A DNA stretch of 64,000 bases from SAR92 clade bacterium (lineage in GTDB: Bacteria; Pseudomonadota; Gammaproteobacteria; Pseudomonadales; Porticoccaceae). Of this stretch, positions 43,930 to 54,077 are shown piece after piece. Each line of letters starts with the position of its first letter. Within the stretch, counting starts at the first letter, position 1. A program made the position numbers and the translations under genes. Where the stretch lies: assembly GCA_004211905.1 (NCBI GenBank), contig SHBP01000006.1, positions 54,821 through 118,820 on the forward strand. The letters are read 5' to 3'. The notes under the pieces are model-generated. The model searched no databases. It was not told the origin of the DNA and worked only from the letters and a program-made list of their open reading frames with translations.

Positions 43930-43974
43930 TAGTAACTCCAGAGAACAGGACAATTTAACGTCTAAATTATACCA

Positions 43975-45540
43975 TCATTGATAATAAGCGGAGAGGAACT
44001 CCTCAAAAGAGAGCGTATCACCTGCCTCAATAGCCGCTTGTTCTTTTAAAGATTTGTCCGCGACTATCTGGTAATTTTCCATCACCGTCTCATTAGGTGG
44101 ATTATCTTGGAAATAGGTTCTATGCTCGCAAGCCTTCCGCATGGCCATAGCGTAGTAGGTTTCGTTATTTAATTTCATTTCCCTGAGCACTGTCGCTGCA
44201 GGCGTGGAAGAGTCATCAGCTATCCTGATATCCATGGCACCAAACGCTTTGCTGTAATTGTCAGTTTGGTTAGCTGTATCGAGCAGTTCTGCTACTGGGC
44301 GTATTTGATCAAGCAGAGATTTTCCCCATTCACGCAAAGGAGTTTCTGAATCCCCCTGAAGTAAAGTTACATTCGGATCTCGCCCAGCATAAACTGTGCG
44401 ATTAATATTCTCTGGAATTTGTGCATATTCTGAAGCATTGGTTTTGGGGCTATCTTGAAGTAGACAAAATAACAAAAAGGTATCCAAAAAGCGGATAGTT
44501 TCTTCATCTATGCCGCATGGCAGCAAAGGATTAAGGTCTAAACACCGCACCTCTATATATTCTACCCCGCGTTCCTTAAGTGCATGTACCGGCGTTTCTC
44601 CAGACGCGGCGGTTCGTTTGGGTCGAATAGAACTGTAGAACTCATTTTCAATTTGTATGAGGTGGGTATTGAGTTGTTTGTAGTCACCATTATTTTCTTT
44701 CAAACCAATTTCATCATAAGGAGGATAGCCTAGAGAAATAGCTTCACTAAGGGTATTGGTATATTGAGTCAAATCGTTATAGCAAACTACTAGAGAACTT
44801 TGAGCATCGCTTTGATAACCTAAGTCGCCCATTCGCAACGAAGTTGCGAATGGTTGATGTAGGCTATGGTTATCTTGACCAAAAGGGACAAGACGATGGT
44901 CACGATCGCGAACAAAACTTTTACAGATGGCCGGGGCTGCACCCAGTAAATATAGTAACAACCACGAATATCGGCGAAAGTTTCTTATCAGACTGAAATA
45001 ACCGTCTGATTTGAAGTCTTGCAGCGACTGGTCATTGCCAGTCAAGCTATGCAGATCTTTCCATAGGACATCTGGGACGGAAAAATTGTAGTGGATACCA
45101 GCAATTGTTTGCATTAAGCGGCCATACCGATGGCCAAGACCGCGGCGATAAATATTCTTCATCATTCCGATGTTTGACGTGCCATAACTGCCAATTGGAA
45201 TGCTGTCATCTGAACCTAACTGACAAGGCATACTGTTAACCCAGAGTAATTCGTCGCCGATATGCTGGTAGGTAATTCGATGAATTTCATCTAGCTGGCC
45301 CATCACCGTCGCGATTGATGATGAGGGTGCGGTAATGAACTCCAGCAGAGCTTCAGAAAAATCTGTGGTGATACTTGGGTGAGTTAGTGCTGAACCGAGA
45401 GCTTTGGGGTGGGGGGTTTGGGCTAGATGCCCCGATGTTTGTACACGTAAGCTCTCTTTTTCGATCCCCCTAGTAATTCCGGTAAGACGATCTGCTTTTG
45501 CTGGATCACTAAATAACTCTAGGTTGGAATCTAAAGACAA
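43975..45540 (-). CDS. gshA: GshA, glutamate-cysteine ligase
   Basis: GshA makes gamma-glutamylcysteine, the first step of glutathione synthesis. The 521-residue protein is of the proteobacterial class: LTGITRGIEKESLRV (~19), HPSITTDFSEALLEFITAP (~53), TIAGIHYNFSVP, and VEYIEVRCLDLNPLLPCGID (~329). Start is a TTG with GGGGA upstream; length fits the family. Confidence 0.96.
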   Translation of the reverse strand: MSLDSNLELFSDPAKADRLTGITRGIEKESLRVQTSGHLAQTPHPKALGSALTHPSITTDFSEALLEFITAPSSSIATVMGQLDEIHRITYQHIGDELLWVNSMPCQLGSDDSIPIGSYGTSNIGMMKNIYRRGLGHRYGRLMQTIAGIHYNFSVPDVLWKDLHSLTGNDQSLQDFKSDGYFSLIRNFRRYSWLLLYLLGAAPAICKSFVRDRDHRLVPFGQDNHSLHQPFATSLRMGDLGYQSDAQSSLVVCYNDLTQYTNTLSEAISLGYPPYDEIGLKENNGDYKQLNTHLIQIENEFYSSIRPKRTAASGETPVHALKERGVEYIEVRCLDLNPLLPCGIDEETIRFLDTFLLFCLLQDSPKTNASEYAQIPENINRTVYAGRDPNVTLLQGDSETPLREWGKSLLDQIRPVAELLDTANQTDNYSKAFGAMDIRIADDSSTPAATVLREMKLNNETYYAMAMRKACEHRTYFQDNPPNETVMENYQIVADKSLKEQAAIEAGDTLSFEEFLSAYYQ

Positions 45541-45554
45541 AATATTATCCCCGA

Positions 45555-45821
45555 TTAAGCTGCATTAGGTTGAACGCCAATAGCAATCTGTTCTGTATTT
45601 CCAGCTTCGAGCAAAAGCACTGGACGCCCTTTAGCGTCCGCATCGCACTCAATAATATCTGCCCTAAGATCAATATTTTTAGCATTGAGTTCGATGAGTT
45701 GATTGAGAGCGATATCTCTGTGGGGAGTATAAAAAACATCACTGGGTTTGATGTCTGAGATCCATTCTAAATCGCTGTTGAGCGTCGTTTTATCGTGCTT
45801 CTGCAATATATAAATTTTCAT
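45555..45821 (-). CDS. Small soluble protein of unknown function
   Basis: I do not recognise this 88-residue protein (MKIYILQKHDKTT...). It has no membrane segment or signal. Its middle (PSDVFYTPHRDIALNQLIEL) and end (KGRPVLLLEAGNTEQIAIG) look like a small alpha/beta fold. I use ATG 45821, 3 bases after GGGAAG; the open frame extends upstream but would run into the divergent yajL leader. It lies directly upstream of gshA, 15 bases away, and may be cotranscribed with it. Confidence 0.6.
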   Translation of the reverse strand: MKIYILQKHDKTTLNSDLEWISDIKPSDVFYTPHRDIALNQLIELNAKNIDLRADIIECDADAKGRPVLLLEAGNTEQIAIGVQPNAA

Positions 45822-45896
45822 GGTCTTCCCGTGACAGATGAGATTAATTCGGGCACAGTGTAACCTATACAGATGTTGGATAAAAAGGGAAATCAC

Positions 45897-46481
45897 ATGA
45901 CTAAACAAGCCTTAGTCCCTATTGCTGATGGGAGTGAAGAGATAGAAGCTGTCACCATCATAGATGTGCTACGCAGAGCTGGAGTTGAAGTCACAGTAGC
46001 CTTTGTCGGTGATGGTGAAACTAAGCAGATTACAGCGGCTCGTGGTACCAAAATTGTAGCCGACAGCTTTATTGCCGATTGTGTGGATAAGGCTTGGGAT
46101 TTGATTGCAGTTCCGGGGGGAATAGAGGGGGCAGACAATCTCGCTGCTAGTGAAATCTTGGATCAATTATTACGTAACCAAGCACAACAGGGAAAGTTTT
46201 ATGCTGCTATATGTGCTGCCCCAGCAGTAGTCTTGGGCAGCAAAGGATTATTAGCTGATAAGACCGCGACCAGCCATCCAATGTTTTATCAATCGTTAAT
46301 TGCCAAAGAAGTGGACACAGAATCTCGGGTTGTAGTCGATGGAAATTGCATTACCAGTCAGGGCCCTGGAACAGCTATTGATTTTGCCCTTGAGCTAGTT
46401 GAGCAAATAAGCGGTATCGTAAAACGCGAAGAGGTAGCATCCCCGTTGGTATTGACCACTTCGGCTACAGCTTACTATTAA
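45897..46481 (+). CDS. yajL: YajL-like DJ-1/PfpI family protein
   Basis: YajL/DJ-1 proteins protect against oxidative and glycation stress. The 194-residue protein has the family features: early acidic Glu (ADGSEEIEAVTIIDVLRRAG), PGGIEGADNL, the nucleophile elbow AAICAAPAVVLGSKGLL (Cys ~103) and TSQGPGTAIDFALELVEQ. I choose ATG 45897, 6 bases after AGGGAA; an ATG 24 bases upstream lacks a site. Its neighbour gshA also serves thiol metabolism, which fits a redox role. Confidence 0.93.
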   Translation: MTKQALVPIADGSEEIEAVTIIDVLRRAGVEVTVAFVGDGETKQITAARGTKIVADSFIADCVDKAWDLIAVPGGIEGADNLAASEILDQLLRNQAQQGKFYAAICAAPAVVLGSKGLLADKTATSHPMFYQSLIAKEVDTESRVVVDGNCITSQGPGTAIDFALELVEQISGIVKREEVASPLVLTTSATAYY

Positions 46482-46526
46482 AGACCAAATTTAACCTTTG
46501 AAGAAAGTAAGCCTGCCAAAACCATC

Positions 46527-47819
46527 TCAGTGGTTCTGATGTCCTGGTGCTTTTAGAGGCGTTTCTTGCTCAGATGTGTCGTTAAATATTGTTTTATCCA
46601 GGCGTCCTTCGCTGTGGGCAACAACCGCGGTTACCATTCCATCTCCAGACACATTAACCACCGTTCTTAGCATATCCAATAGTCGATCTACACCGATAAT
46701 TAAGCCTATTCCCTCAACGGGCAAGCCCACTTGTTGCAAGACCATTGCCAGTGTAATTAGACCTACACCGGGTACTCCAGCGGTTCCTATGGATGCAAGG
46801 GTAGCTGTGGCAATAACTGCAAGGTACTCGCCCATGGACAAATCAAGGCCATAGGCTTGAGCGATAAACACAGTGGCGATGCCTTGCATAATAGCCGTGC
46901 CATCCATGTTCACCGTGGCACCCAAAGGAACTGTGAATGAGGCAATTGAATTGTGTGCACCGACACGTGTTTTAGCAACATTTAAAGTAATAGGCATAGT
47001 CGCATTACTAGATGACGTGCTAAAGGCAAATAGTAGAGCTGGACGCATATTTTTGAAGAAAGTTATTGGGTTTAATCGTGTAAGCAGAGCAAATATACTG
47101 GTGTATACCATACTGGCATGCAATAGAAGAACAAACACTATGGTGCCGAAATAGAGCGCAAGGTTAACAATTGCTGAGAAACCTTGGCTAGTGAACAATT
47201 TTGCCAACAGGCAAAATACGCCGTAAGGAGCAAGATTCATCAAAATAGATACCATACGCATAATGACATCACTAATCATCTGACACCCACGCAAAACTGT
47301 CTGCCCAGATTCGCCCGCCTGTAATATGGATACACCCACCAAGATGGCGAATACGATCACTTGTAACATATTCCCTTCTACCATGGCCTGGAAGGGATTA
47401 GAGGGGAAAATCCCTATAAATACTTCTTTAAATGATGGCGCTTGTTTAGCGACATAATTTGCAGCTTCAGATGTATTGATTCCCACGCCTGGGTCAACAA
47501 TATTGGCAACGGTCAGAGCAAGACTCACAGCAATTGCTGTGGTCATTAGGTAAAGCGCGACAGTTTTTAAAGCAACCTGCCCCATTTTTACATCCTCACC
47601 CATAGAGGCAGAGCCGCAAACCAGAGAAAAGAATACTAAAGGGACAACCAATAACTTCAAAGATATGACAAAAATCTGACCAATAACATCGAAGATATTA
47701 TTAACAAACCAAGCAATCATAGGAGTCTTGTTAGGATCATCCCCACCCAAGGCATTGAGTATCAAACCTAGAATGATGCCAAGCGTCATCCCCAATAGAA
47801 TTCGTGATGAAAGCTGCAT
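46527..47819 (-). CDS. Sodium/proton-dicarboxylate or glutamate symporter (DAACS family)
   Basis: The 430-residue protein has eight membrane helices plus two re-entrant hairpins. Diagnostic motifs are the serine-rich hairpin FSTSSSNATMPITLN (~270), the NMDGTAIMQG metal-binding segment in VPLGATVNMDGTAIMQGIAT (~302), and VDRLLDMLRTVVNVSGDGM (~378) at the substrate site. The Arg in the last motif suggests acidic amino acids or C4 dicarboxylates; exact substrate uncertain. Convergent with yajL. Confidence 0.95.
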   Translation of the reverse strand: MQLSSRILLGMTLGIILGLILNALGGDDPNKTPMIAWFVNNIFDVIGQIFVISLKLLVVPLVFFSLVCGSASMGEDVKMGQVALKTVALYLMTTAIAVSLALTVANIVDPGVGINTSEAANYVAKQAPSFKEVFIGIFPSNPFQAMVEGNMLQVIVFAILVGVSILQAGESGQTVLRGCQMISDVIMRMVSILMNLAPYGVFCLLAKLFTSQGFSAIVNLALYFGTIVFVLLLHASMVYTSIFALLTRLNPITFFKNMRPALLFAFSTSSSNATMPITLNVAKTRVGAHNSIASFTVPLGATVNMDGTAIMQGIATVFIAQAYGLDLSMGEYLAVIATATLASIGTAGVPGVGLITLAMVLQQVGLPVEGIGLIIGVDRLLDMLRTVVNVSGDGMVTAVVAHSEGRLDKTIFNDTSEQETPLKAPGHQNH

Positions 47820-47836
47820 AAACGATAGCGTCCCTT

Positions 47837-49198
47837 TTAACGATTAGAGGTCAGTTTAAACCGAGTTGATAACCACAATGAAAAGCGCGAGAAAAATTCA
47901 GGTACTCGAATAAAAATTATTCCAACGAAGATCAGATTCATTACAGCTACAATAATAAAAAACTCCATAATACTCCAGCCTAAAAAGCTGAGAAAAAATA
48001 TTCCAAGTAGACTGCCACCCACCATAAATGCCGCATTGACGATCGCATTGACGGAGAGAACACGTGCACGTTTATTGCTGGCCGTACGCTGTTGAACCAT
48101 AGAATTTAGTGGCACGATAAAAAAACCGCCAAAAGCGCCGATCAGCATTAAGTCGATCAATATACGTCGCCCGCCGTTCAGACCGACGAACTGGCCTGGC
48201 ATAATATCATTCATGGACGCATGTGCTTCTTGATAGGCAATTGAAGTAAAACTTAAATCAAAAGCAAAAATACTCAGTCCCAGTGCTCCAAGCGGAACAA
48301 TGCCCGGCTCGACAATACCCCTGGATAGACGATTACAGAGTAGGGAGCCGATAGCGATACCAATAATAAAGGCTCCTAGCAAAATAGAAATTAAGCGGGG
48401 GTGACCATTCAGAACAGTCACAGTGTAGTTTGGAACCTGTGTTAGAAAACAGCCGCCGTAAAGCCAAAACCAAGAGATCGCCATAATGCAGTAAAAGACC
48501 GTACGATTTTCACGTGCTAAGCCAAAATTTACCGACGTTTCAGTGATGGGGTTTAGGCGCAGCTTTTTACCTGGGTTTTCTGATGGAGCCGGCGGAATTT
48601 CTCTACTACTTAACCAACCAATTAGAGCCACAGTAACGGTTAATCCGCATAACATAGTGATGCCGTTATCTAGTGTCACCATCCAACCACCGATAAGGGT
48701 TCCCAGTAAGATAGAGACAAAGGTTCCCATCCCTACCTGAGCATTGCCTGCTAACAATTCTTCGTTACTCAGATGTTGCGGTATAAGGGAGTACTTCAAG
48801 GGCCCAAAAAATGCGGATTGGGTACCCAACAAAAATAAAATAATCAGCATAAAATCAAGATTTAGTGTGATCAATGCATAGCTTCCTGCCAGCATGATAA
48901 AGATCTCAGCAAACTTTACTTTACGCATTAAGCGGGCTTTATCGTAGGTATCTGCTAATTGTCCCGCTGTCGTAGAAAACAAAAAAAACGGTAGAATAAA
49001 TAAGCCGACGGCAAAGTTCGTGGTGAAGTTAGTGCTAGCATCTGAGCCGGCTACGGCGGAGCTGACAACAATGACTAAAAGCGCATTTTTAAAAAGGTTG
49101 TCATTTAGAGCGCCGAGAAACTGTGTGATAAAGAAGGGTAAAAAGCGCCTCTGACTAAACAGGTGGAACTGGCTCTTTAGCTTTATAGATTGTTCCAT
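47837..49198 (-). CDS. MFS transporter, LplT/lysophospholipid-carrier type
   Basis: The 453-residue, 12-helix protein resembles LplT and the MFS half of fused Aas-type acyltransferases: FLPFFITQFLGALNDNLFKN (~20-39), LSTTAGQLADTYDKARLMRK-like segment (FSTTAGQLADTYDKARLMRK) and GTQSAFFGPLKYSLIPQHLS (~124). LplT flips lysophosphatidylethanolamine inward for re-acylation. No acyltransferase gene is attached here. It lies 18 bases before the symporter gene on the same strand. Confidence 0.8.
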   Translation of the reverse strand: MEQSIKLKSQFHLFSQRRFLPFFITQFLGALNDNLFKNALLVIVVSSAVAGSDASTNFTTNFAVGLFILPFFLFSTTAGQLADTYDKARLMRKVKFAEIFIMLAGSYALITLNLDFMLIILFLLGTQSAFFGPLKYSLIPQHLSNEELLAGNAQVGMGTFVSILLGTLIGGWMVTLDNGITMLCGLTVTVALIGWLSSREIPPAPSENPGKKLRLNPITETSVNFGLARENRTVFYCIMAISWFWLYGGCFLTQVPNYTVTVLNGHPRLISILLGAFIIGIAIGSLLCNRLSRGIVEPGIVPLGALGLSIFAFDLSFTSIAYQEAHASMNDIMPGQFVGLNGGRRILIDLMLIGAFGGFFIVPLNSMVQQRTASNKRARVLSVNAIVNAAFMVGGSLLGIFFLSFLGWSIMEFFIIVAVMNLIFVGIIFIRVPEFFSRFSLWLSTRFKLTSNR

Positions 49199-49229
49199 AC
49201 CGAGGCTCCTAGTTTTGTGCTTTTAGGGT

Positions 49230-49733
49230 CTAATCTTGTAATTTAAGATTAAGGATGGATGTTTTTTGGCTACCCGTCTCTCGTCGTCTTAGATCAACAA
49301 AACAATCTAGCTCCTTAAAACCCACTTTCCTCATCATACCAGCAGAGGCTAAATTCTGCTCATGGCGATCTATCACCAATTCTTTAGCCCCCAACTCTTT
49401 TGTAATAATTATAATTTCTTTCATAAGAGAGGTGCCAATACCTTTACCAGTGAACTCAGAATGAACCACCACCTCAGCGACATAAACTGCACGGCTGAGG
49501 TTGACAAATTTGGCAAAAATATTGGGTGCATCGCCGGGTTGGCGATAGATAGCCATGCCCACAACAGTCTCCTTATCGACTGCCACTAAGCAGTGGTCAG
49601 AGCCCTGGGTCAGTCGCCGGAACTGTTCGTTCACGCCATCTTCAGGGAGATAATTCCATTGGTTACTTCCCTGCTCAACTAGGAAAGCCTGCAACTTTTC
49701 AAGCTCATCTTCCAGGGAGGGGCGTATTATCAT
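49230..49733 (-). CDS. GNAT family N-acetyltransferase
   Basis: The 167-residue protein has the GNAT fold: VAEVVVHSEFTGKGIGTSLM with the acetyl-CoA loop (FTGKGIGT, ~98-105) and the late NLASAGMMRKVGFKELDCFV motif. The acceptor is unknown. It lies 24 bases after modC on the minus strand and could be cotranscribed with modABC or with the MFS gene that follows 31 bases on. Confidence 0.88.
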   Translation of the reverse strand: MIIRPSLEDELEKLQAFLVEQGSNQWNYLPEDGVNEQFRRLTQGSDHCLVAVDKETVVGMAIYRQPGDAPNIFAKFVNLSRAVYVAEVVVHSEFTGKGIGTSLMKEIIIITKELGAKELVIDRHEQNLASAGMMRKVGFKELDCFVDLRRRETGSQKTSILNLKLQD

Positions 49734-49756
49734 GTTATTGGCCGGCTCCTACATTG

Positions 49757-50824
49757 TTATCTTAGTAACGCGACTGTTTTGACTTGGGCATATACCGTGT
49801 CACCGATCTTAAGACCTAGTGACTGGGCTGATCTACAGGTTACCTTTGCGAGTATAGGTGTCTTGCCCGCAAGTAGCCTCAGGGTCATTTGCGAGCTGCT
49901 TTCCTTGACAAGGTGATCAATAGTAACCGGGAAAATATTGAGGATACTCGTGTCTTTCTGGTGCTCAAGGGTAACACTCACATCACGCGCTAGAATCTGC
50001 AGTCGAACAGTTGTCTGGCTGTCCAGCGGGTTGCTGGCCACAACAAACTGACCCCCTGAAAATTTCAAAGTAGCTAAGCCAAATTCAGCGTCATAGGACG
50101 TTACAGTGGTGTCAATAATAGTCTCTGCATGGGTTTGATGGGCGAGAGGTAAATCCAAGGATGTAAAAAGGTCAGTCACTTTGCCACTGGCTTTAATCGT
50201 GCCTTTATCGAGCAACAACAAATGATCTGCAAGGCGAGCAACTTCGTTCCTAGAGTGACTTACATAGAGGACTGGGATATCTAGTTGCTGATAAACGGAT
50301 TCAAGATAGGGCAATATCTCTGCTTTTTGCTCATCACCTAAAGCAGCCAAAGGCTCATCTAGCAATAGCATAGATGGATCTGCTGCCAAGGCTCTCACAA
50401 TGGCAACTCTCTGTTGTTCACCCCCTGATAATTGCCACGGCATTCTTTTCAACAGATGCTCAATGCCCAACAAGCTTATCGCGTCGTCTAGTGAGCGCTC
50501 TGATTTGTCTCTCTTGGAGCGTGCCAAGCCATAATTGATATTATCCTGCACATTGAGGTGTTGGAACAGGCTAGGTTCTTGGAAGACATATCCAATTTTA
50601 CGTTCATGGGTTTGTAAAAACGTATTCGTATCTTGCCATACAACACCACCTACTTTTAGGAAACCGTTTTCGGGAGCTTCCAAACCGGCAATAGCTCTTA
50701 ATAGAGTTGTCTTACCGCTACCTGAGGCACCAAAAATAGCGGTGACGCCGTGCTCTGGAATCTCAGTATCTATAGTTAAAGAGAACTCACCTCGTTTAAT
50801 CCCAAAGCGCACCTCTATGCTCAT
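49757..50824 (-). CDS. modC: ModC, molybdate ABC transporter ATPase
   Basis: ModC powers molybdate import. The 355-residue protein has Walker [17 protein letters not shown]-loop [18 protein letters not shown], signature [15 protein letters not shown], Walker [14 protein letters not shown] and H-loop [15 protein letters not shown]-terminal Mop/TOBE domain (~290-352, [20 protein letters not shown]) is typical of ModC. It overlaps modB by 4 bases. Confidence 0.96.
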   Translation of the reverse strand: MSIEVRFGIKRGEFSLTIDTEIPEHGVTAIFGASGSGKTTLLRAIAGLEAPENGFLKVGGVVWQDTNTFLQTHERKIGYVFQEPSLFQHLNVQDNINYGLARSKRDKSERSLDDAISLLGIEHLLKRMPWQLSGGEQQRVAIVRALAADPSMLLLDEPLAALGDEQKAEILPYLESVYQQLDIPVLYVSHSRNEVARLADHLLLLDKGTIKASGKVTDLFTSLDLPLAHQTHAETIIDTTVTSYDAEFGLATLKFSGGQFVVASNPLDSQTTVRLQILARDVSVTLEHQKDTSILNIFPVTIDHLVKESSSQMTLRLLAGKTPILAKVTCRSAQSLGLKIGDTVYAQVKTVALLR

Positions 50825-51504
50825 GGTTTAGCCACCGTATAACGGCGGTTGGCGCCATAAACTACAATTAACAGTAAAAAGGAAAGCACCAAGAGACTTC
50901 CCGCCAACCAATGGGCTTGCCCATACTCAAGGGCTTCGACATGGTCATAAATGGCGATTGAAACCACCTGTGTACTCCCGGGAATATTTCCACCTATCAT
51001 CAATACCACGCCAAACTCACCGAGAGTATGAGCAAAGCCCAGTACGCTAGCTGTAATAAATCCTGGCTTAGCCATTGGTACGGCTATGGTAAAAAAACGA
51101 TCCATAGGTGAGGCTCGGAGTGTAGCCGCCACTTCCAAAGGTCTTTCGCCAATGGATGAAAAGGCATTTTGTAGTGGTTGCACAACAAAGGGCATAGAAT
51201 AAAAGACTGAACCAATGACTAACCCTGTGAAGGTAAAAGCTAATGGCGCACCGCCAAGAGCATCAACGAGACCCCCGATTGGCCCATTGGGGCCGATAGA
51301 CACAAGAAGATAAAAGCCGAGCACTGTAGGCGGTAAGATTAGGGGTAGAGCAATGATGGCTTCGATAAGGTATTTAAATCGCCATTGACTCTTTGATAGC
51401 CACCAAGCCAGAGGTGTGCCGACAACTAATAACACGAGGGTACTCACTGACGCCAATTTAAGCGTTACAAAGAGCGCGGTTAAATCCTGCTCACTAAGTA
51501 TCAT
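50821..51504 (-). CDS. modB: ModB, molybdate ABC transporter permease
   Basis: ModB is the membrane channel of the importer. The 227-residue protein has five or six membrane segments, the conserved [16 protein letters not shown] (~50-65), and the EAA loop [20 protein letters not shown] (~127-146) that touches ModC. Overlaps of 4 bases with modA and modC show one operon in the order modA-modB-modC. Confidence 0.96.
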   Translation of the reverse strand: MILSEQDLTALFVTLKLASVSTLVLLVVGTPLAWWLSKSQWRFKYLIEAIIALPLILPPTVLGFYLLVSIGPNGPIGGLVDALGGAPLAFTFTGLVIGSVFYSMPFVVQPLQNAFSSIGERPLEVAATLRASPMDRFFTIAVPMAKPGFITASVLGFAHTLGEFGVVLMIGGNIPGSTQVVSIAIYDHVEALEYGQAHWLAGSLLVLSFLLLIVVYGANRRYTVAKP

Positions 51505-52265
51505 GGTAACTCGTACCCGTAATGTTGAATAAGTTGACGCGCTAAGGGGCTCTTCATGAATTCCAAAAGATCCTTAGGTGCTTGTCTATTATTTAATAAT
51601 ACTGCTTGCTGATCGATCGGGCTATAAAGAGATTGTGGAGGTATCCACCAATTGCCTTGCAAAGGTTGTTTAGGATTGACCACCTGAGAATAAGCAACAA
51701 AACCTAAATCAGCATTACCACTGTGCACGAACTGAAATGTTTGGGCGATGTTCTCCCCACGTACTAATTTGGATTGAATTTTCGGCCATGCATCAAGTGT
51801 CATCAGCACCTGCTTTGCAGCTATGCCATAGGGAGATAGTTTAGGGTTAGCAATAGCCAAGTGGGCTATATTTTGGTGGTTATTTAGGGCGTCTTTAATA
51901 TTGTTGATCTCCGGGTTAGAGGCCCAGACGGCTAGCCTCCCTCGTGCATAGGTAGTGCGGCTGCCGATAATCGCGATACCTTGATCTTCTAAAAGCTGCG
52001 GCCGTGCTGAGTCTGCAGCAAGAAAAAGATCAAACGGAGCCCCATTTGTTATTTGCGCATAGTGCTTACCTGTGGAGCCAAATGAAAGCACGACTGTATG
52101 TACTGAAGTCTCTTCATACTCCGACACTATCGCCTTCATTGCACCGGAAAAATTACTTGCCACAGCTACCCTTATTTCATCAGAAATGACACTTGTAGCA
52201 CTGCTACACAGAGCAAAAACAAGTGAAAAATAGAGAATTAGCTGTTTAATGGCGATGGTGTCCAA
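51501..52265 (-). CDS. modA: ModA, periplasmic molybdate-binding protein
   Basis: ModA captures molybdate for ModBC. A signal peptide ([20 protein letters not shown]) precedes the mature start [17 protein letters not shown]. The oxyanion site is marked by [25 protein letters not shown] and [17 protein letters not shown]. The 254-residue length is typical. I looked for a ModE-type operator upstream and did not find a convincing one. Confidence 0.95.
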   Translation of the reverse strand: MDTIAIKQLILYFSLVFALCSSATSVISDEIRVAVASNFSGAMKAIVSEYEETSVHTVVLSFGSTGKHYAQITNGAPFDLFLAADSARPQLLEDQGIAIIGSRTTYARGRLAVWASNPEINNIKDALNNHQNIAHLAIANPKLSPYGIAAKQVLMTLDAWPKIQSKLVRGENIAQTFQFVHSGNADLGFVAYSQVVNPKQPLQGNWWIPPQSLYSPIDQQAVLLNNRQAPKDLLEFMKSPLARQLIQHYGYELP

Positions 52266-52337
52266 GAGCAGAATATGTGACCAGCTATGCTACTGCTTGG
52301 ACTACCATGCTGCAAGCCACCGAGATGTGTTACTAAA

Positions 52338-52724
52338 CTAGCCGAACAGCCAGGTGTGTATTAAGCGTCCGGGTGACAGGGTGAAAGCCCCCGCTACCAG
52401 AAGAGCACCCACATATAAACCAACCATTTTACGTTTATGCAACTTGATGTTGCCGACACGTATGGCTCTATAAGCGGTGGGCACCGTGTATAAAACAAAT
52501 AAGCTTAGTAAATGGAGGAAACCAAAGTGATTTAAAAATTTAGGGCCCACCAAGGCTTCCATAAAAAGAGTGATGAAGGCGGTAAACAGCATTAGCCCCA
52601 TATAAATTTTGCCCAGGAACTTATGGACTGGGGTTCCTTTGCGGTTGAGCAGCAAGTAACTACCGATGACAAAAGCTGGCACCAAAGAACCAAGGTGCAG
52701 ATAGGTTAGTTGCATGTAGGTCAT
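52338..52724 (-). CDS. DUF2306 membrane protein
   Basis: The 128-residue protein has four membrane segments with conserved histidines: LTYLHLGSLVPAFVIGSYLL, KGTPVHKFLGKIYMGLMLF, FGFLHLLSLFVLYTVP and NIKLHKRKMVGLYVGALLVA. This is the DUF2306 pattern (His residues near helix ends, possibly heme-binding). Function is not known. It lies downstream of the VF530 gene on the same strand. Confidence 0.85.
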   Translation of the reverse strand: MTYMQLTYLHLGSLVPAFVIGSYLLLNRKGTPVHKFLGKIYMGLMLFTAFITLFMEALVGPKFLNHFGFLHLLSLFVLYTVPTAYRAIRVGNIKLHKRKMVGLYVGALLVAGAFTLSPGRLIHTWLFG

Positions 52725-52759
52725 TACAAATCCCTAAGGTCAGGTTGTTCTGGTTTCTA

Positions 52760-53011
52760 TCATTCTAAGCTTCGACGTCCCCAAGGAGAGGGTGGCACGA
52801 ATGTCGAAATGTACAAATTCTCTACTTTGTCTCTGGCCCAAGGCGTTCGGCGTAAAAATTTTAAGGATGATTTAATCGAAGGATTGCTCTTAAAGCAATT
52901 AATGTTAATGCGCTGCGCAAGCTCACCCCATCCATAATGGTCAACGAGGTTAGTTACCACCATCTCTAGAGTGATACCGTGCAATGGATTATTTGGCTGA
53001 CCTTCAGGCAT
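52760..53011 (-). CDS. VF530 (DUF2132) family small protein
   Basis: The 83-residue protein carries the VF530 signature [52 protein letters not shown]. Structures in the family suggest DNA binding, but the role is unknown. Start overlaps the end of the alpha/beta hydrolase gene by 8 bases, so it is probably translated with it. An overlapping plus-strand frame here (52710-52937) is a shadow. Confidence 0.9.
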   Translation of the reverse strand: MPEGQPNNPLHGITLEMVVTNLVDHYGWGELAQRININCFKSNPSIKSSLKFLRRTPWARDKVENLYISTFVPPSPWGRRSLE

Positions 53012-53927
53012 TTGACGCTACAGAATTGCTTGTTAAAACTGACTTTAGGTACTCTTGATAGTGTTTTGTCACTTCAGTGGGAGCTTCCACCTGAGGGTAG
53101 TGGCCAATTAACGGTAATTCAGCTAAATAATCAAGCCGACATTCCAACTCTTTGTATCTAGCCACCATATGCGCACCTGATACTGGGTCTACAGAGCCAT
53201 TAATTAAGCCCAGTGGAACAGTCGATTTCTGTAATGCATCGACCCAGCGATCGCGATACTCAAGACGATCACGCATGTAAGTAATCAGATTATGGAAAAT
53301 ATGTTTTCCATTGTTGAAATTAATTAACCACCAGAAATGCAATAGCTCTTGCTCCGTGGGTTTGCTTTGTGGGCCAAAAACTGAACTAAAATTACGGCTA
53401 AATTTCGAAAACCCAGTTAAACGATTGAGAATTTTACCTAAAGGGCTTAACAAAAGTTTTTGTGTCAGCAGTGCTCGATGTGTTTCAGGAAACAATCCAC
53501 CATTAAGAAAACAACATGAGAGCCACGCCCCTGCGCCAGAACCTTCAACTTGCCGCGCCAGCAATTCCTGAGCGACGGTATCGCCATAATCGTGAGCTAA
53601 TACATGGAACTCTGTAAGCTGTTTGTCTTTAATTAAAGCCTCAACAATATCGGCCTGTTGATGAATGGTGTAGTTTCGATGGTTAGGTTTCTCAGACAAT
53701 CCAAAACCCAGCATATCTAGAGCAATTAGCCGATAATTCTTTGAGAGTGATGTCCAAATCGGCACCCAATCCCAACTTGCTGTGGGAAATCCATGCAGAA
53801 GCACAATAGTGGGTAACGTTTCGGCGCCCTCATCGACAACAAAAATGGAGTGACCCAATAAAGTTTTAAGTTGTCCCCTAGACTGCCATTGTTTAGGAGG
53901 GATTGAACTAAGATTGTCATTTGACAC
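53004..53927 (-). CDS. Alpha/beta hydrolase with Asp nucleophile (haloalkane dehalogenase/epoxide hydrolase-like)
   Basis: The 307-residue protein has the strand and oxyanion motif [18 protein letters not shown] (~42-59) and a nucleophile elbow HDYGDT (~112) with Asp instead of Ser, as in haloalkane dehalogenases and epoxide hydrolases. The acid is in [14 protein letters not shown] (~248) and the His in [13 protein letters not shown] (~284). No signal peptide. It is divergent from a D-aminoacylase-like gene; substrate unknown. Confidence 0.85.
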   Translation of the reverse strand: MSNDNLSSIPPKQWQSRGQLKTLLGHSIFVVDEGAETLPTIVLLHGFPTASWDWVPIWTSLSKNYRLIALDMLGFGLSEKPNHRNYTIHQQADIVEALIKDKQLTEFHVLAHDYGDTVAQELLARQVEGSGAGAWLSCCFLNGGLFPETHRALLTQKLLLSPLGKILNRLTGFSKFSRNFSSVFGPQSKPTEQELLHFWWLINFNNGKHIFHNLITYMRDRLEYRDRWVDALQKSTVPLGLINGSVDPVSGAHMVARYKELECRLDYLAELPLIGHYPQVEAPTEVTKHYQEYLKSVLTSNSVASNA

Positions 53928-53952
53928 TATTCAGCGCTCCACGAGAAAATTT

Positions 53953-54002
53953 TCAGTACCCTGAGGTCACAGTAGCATCAGTACCCTGAGGTCACAGTAG
54001 CA
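53953..54002. repeat. Exact 25-bp tandem duplication between divergent genes
   Basis: Two identical, adjoining 25-base copies occupy 53953-53977 and 53978-54002; each contains CCTGAGGTCACAG. They lie 26 bases before the hydrolase start and 75 bases before the amidohydrolase start, in the space where both promoters should be. Confidence 0.97.
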
Positions 54003-54077
54003 AAGGCCTGAAGCTTGACCTTAATTTCGACTAAGTGCAATACTAATCCGATTACAAGCTGACGAGAATCACAATAA

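Noticed and set aside
51900..52330. ModE-type operator upstream of modA
   Set aside because: No convincing palindrome with the expected half-sites was found.
52710..52937. 75-codon plus-strand frame
   Set aside because: It lies opposite the VF530 gene, whose protein matches a known family; the plus-strand product matches nothing.
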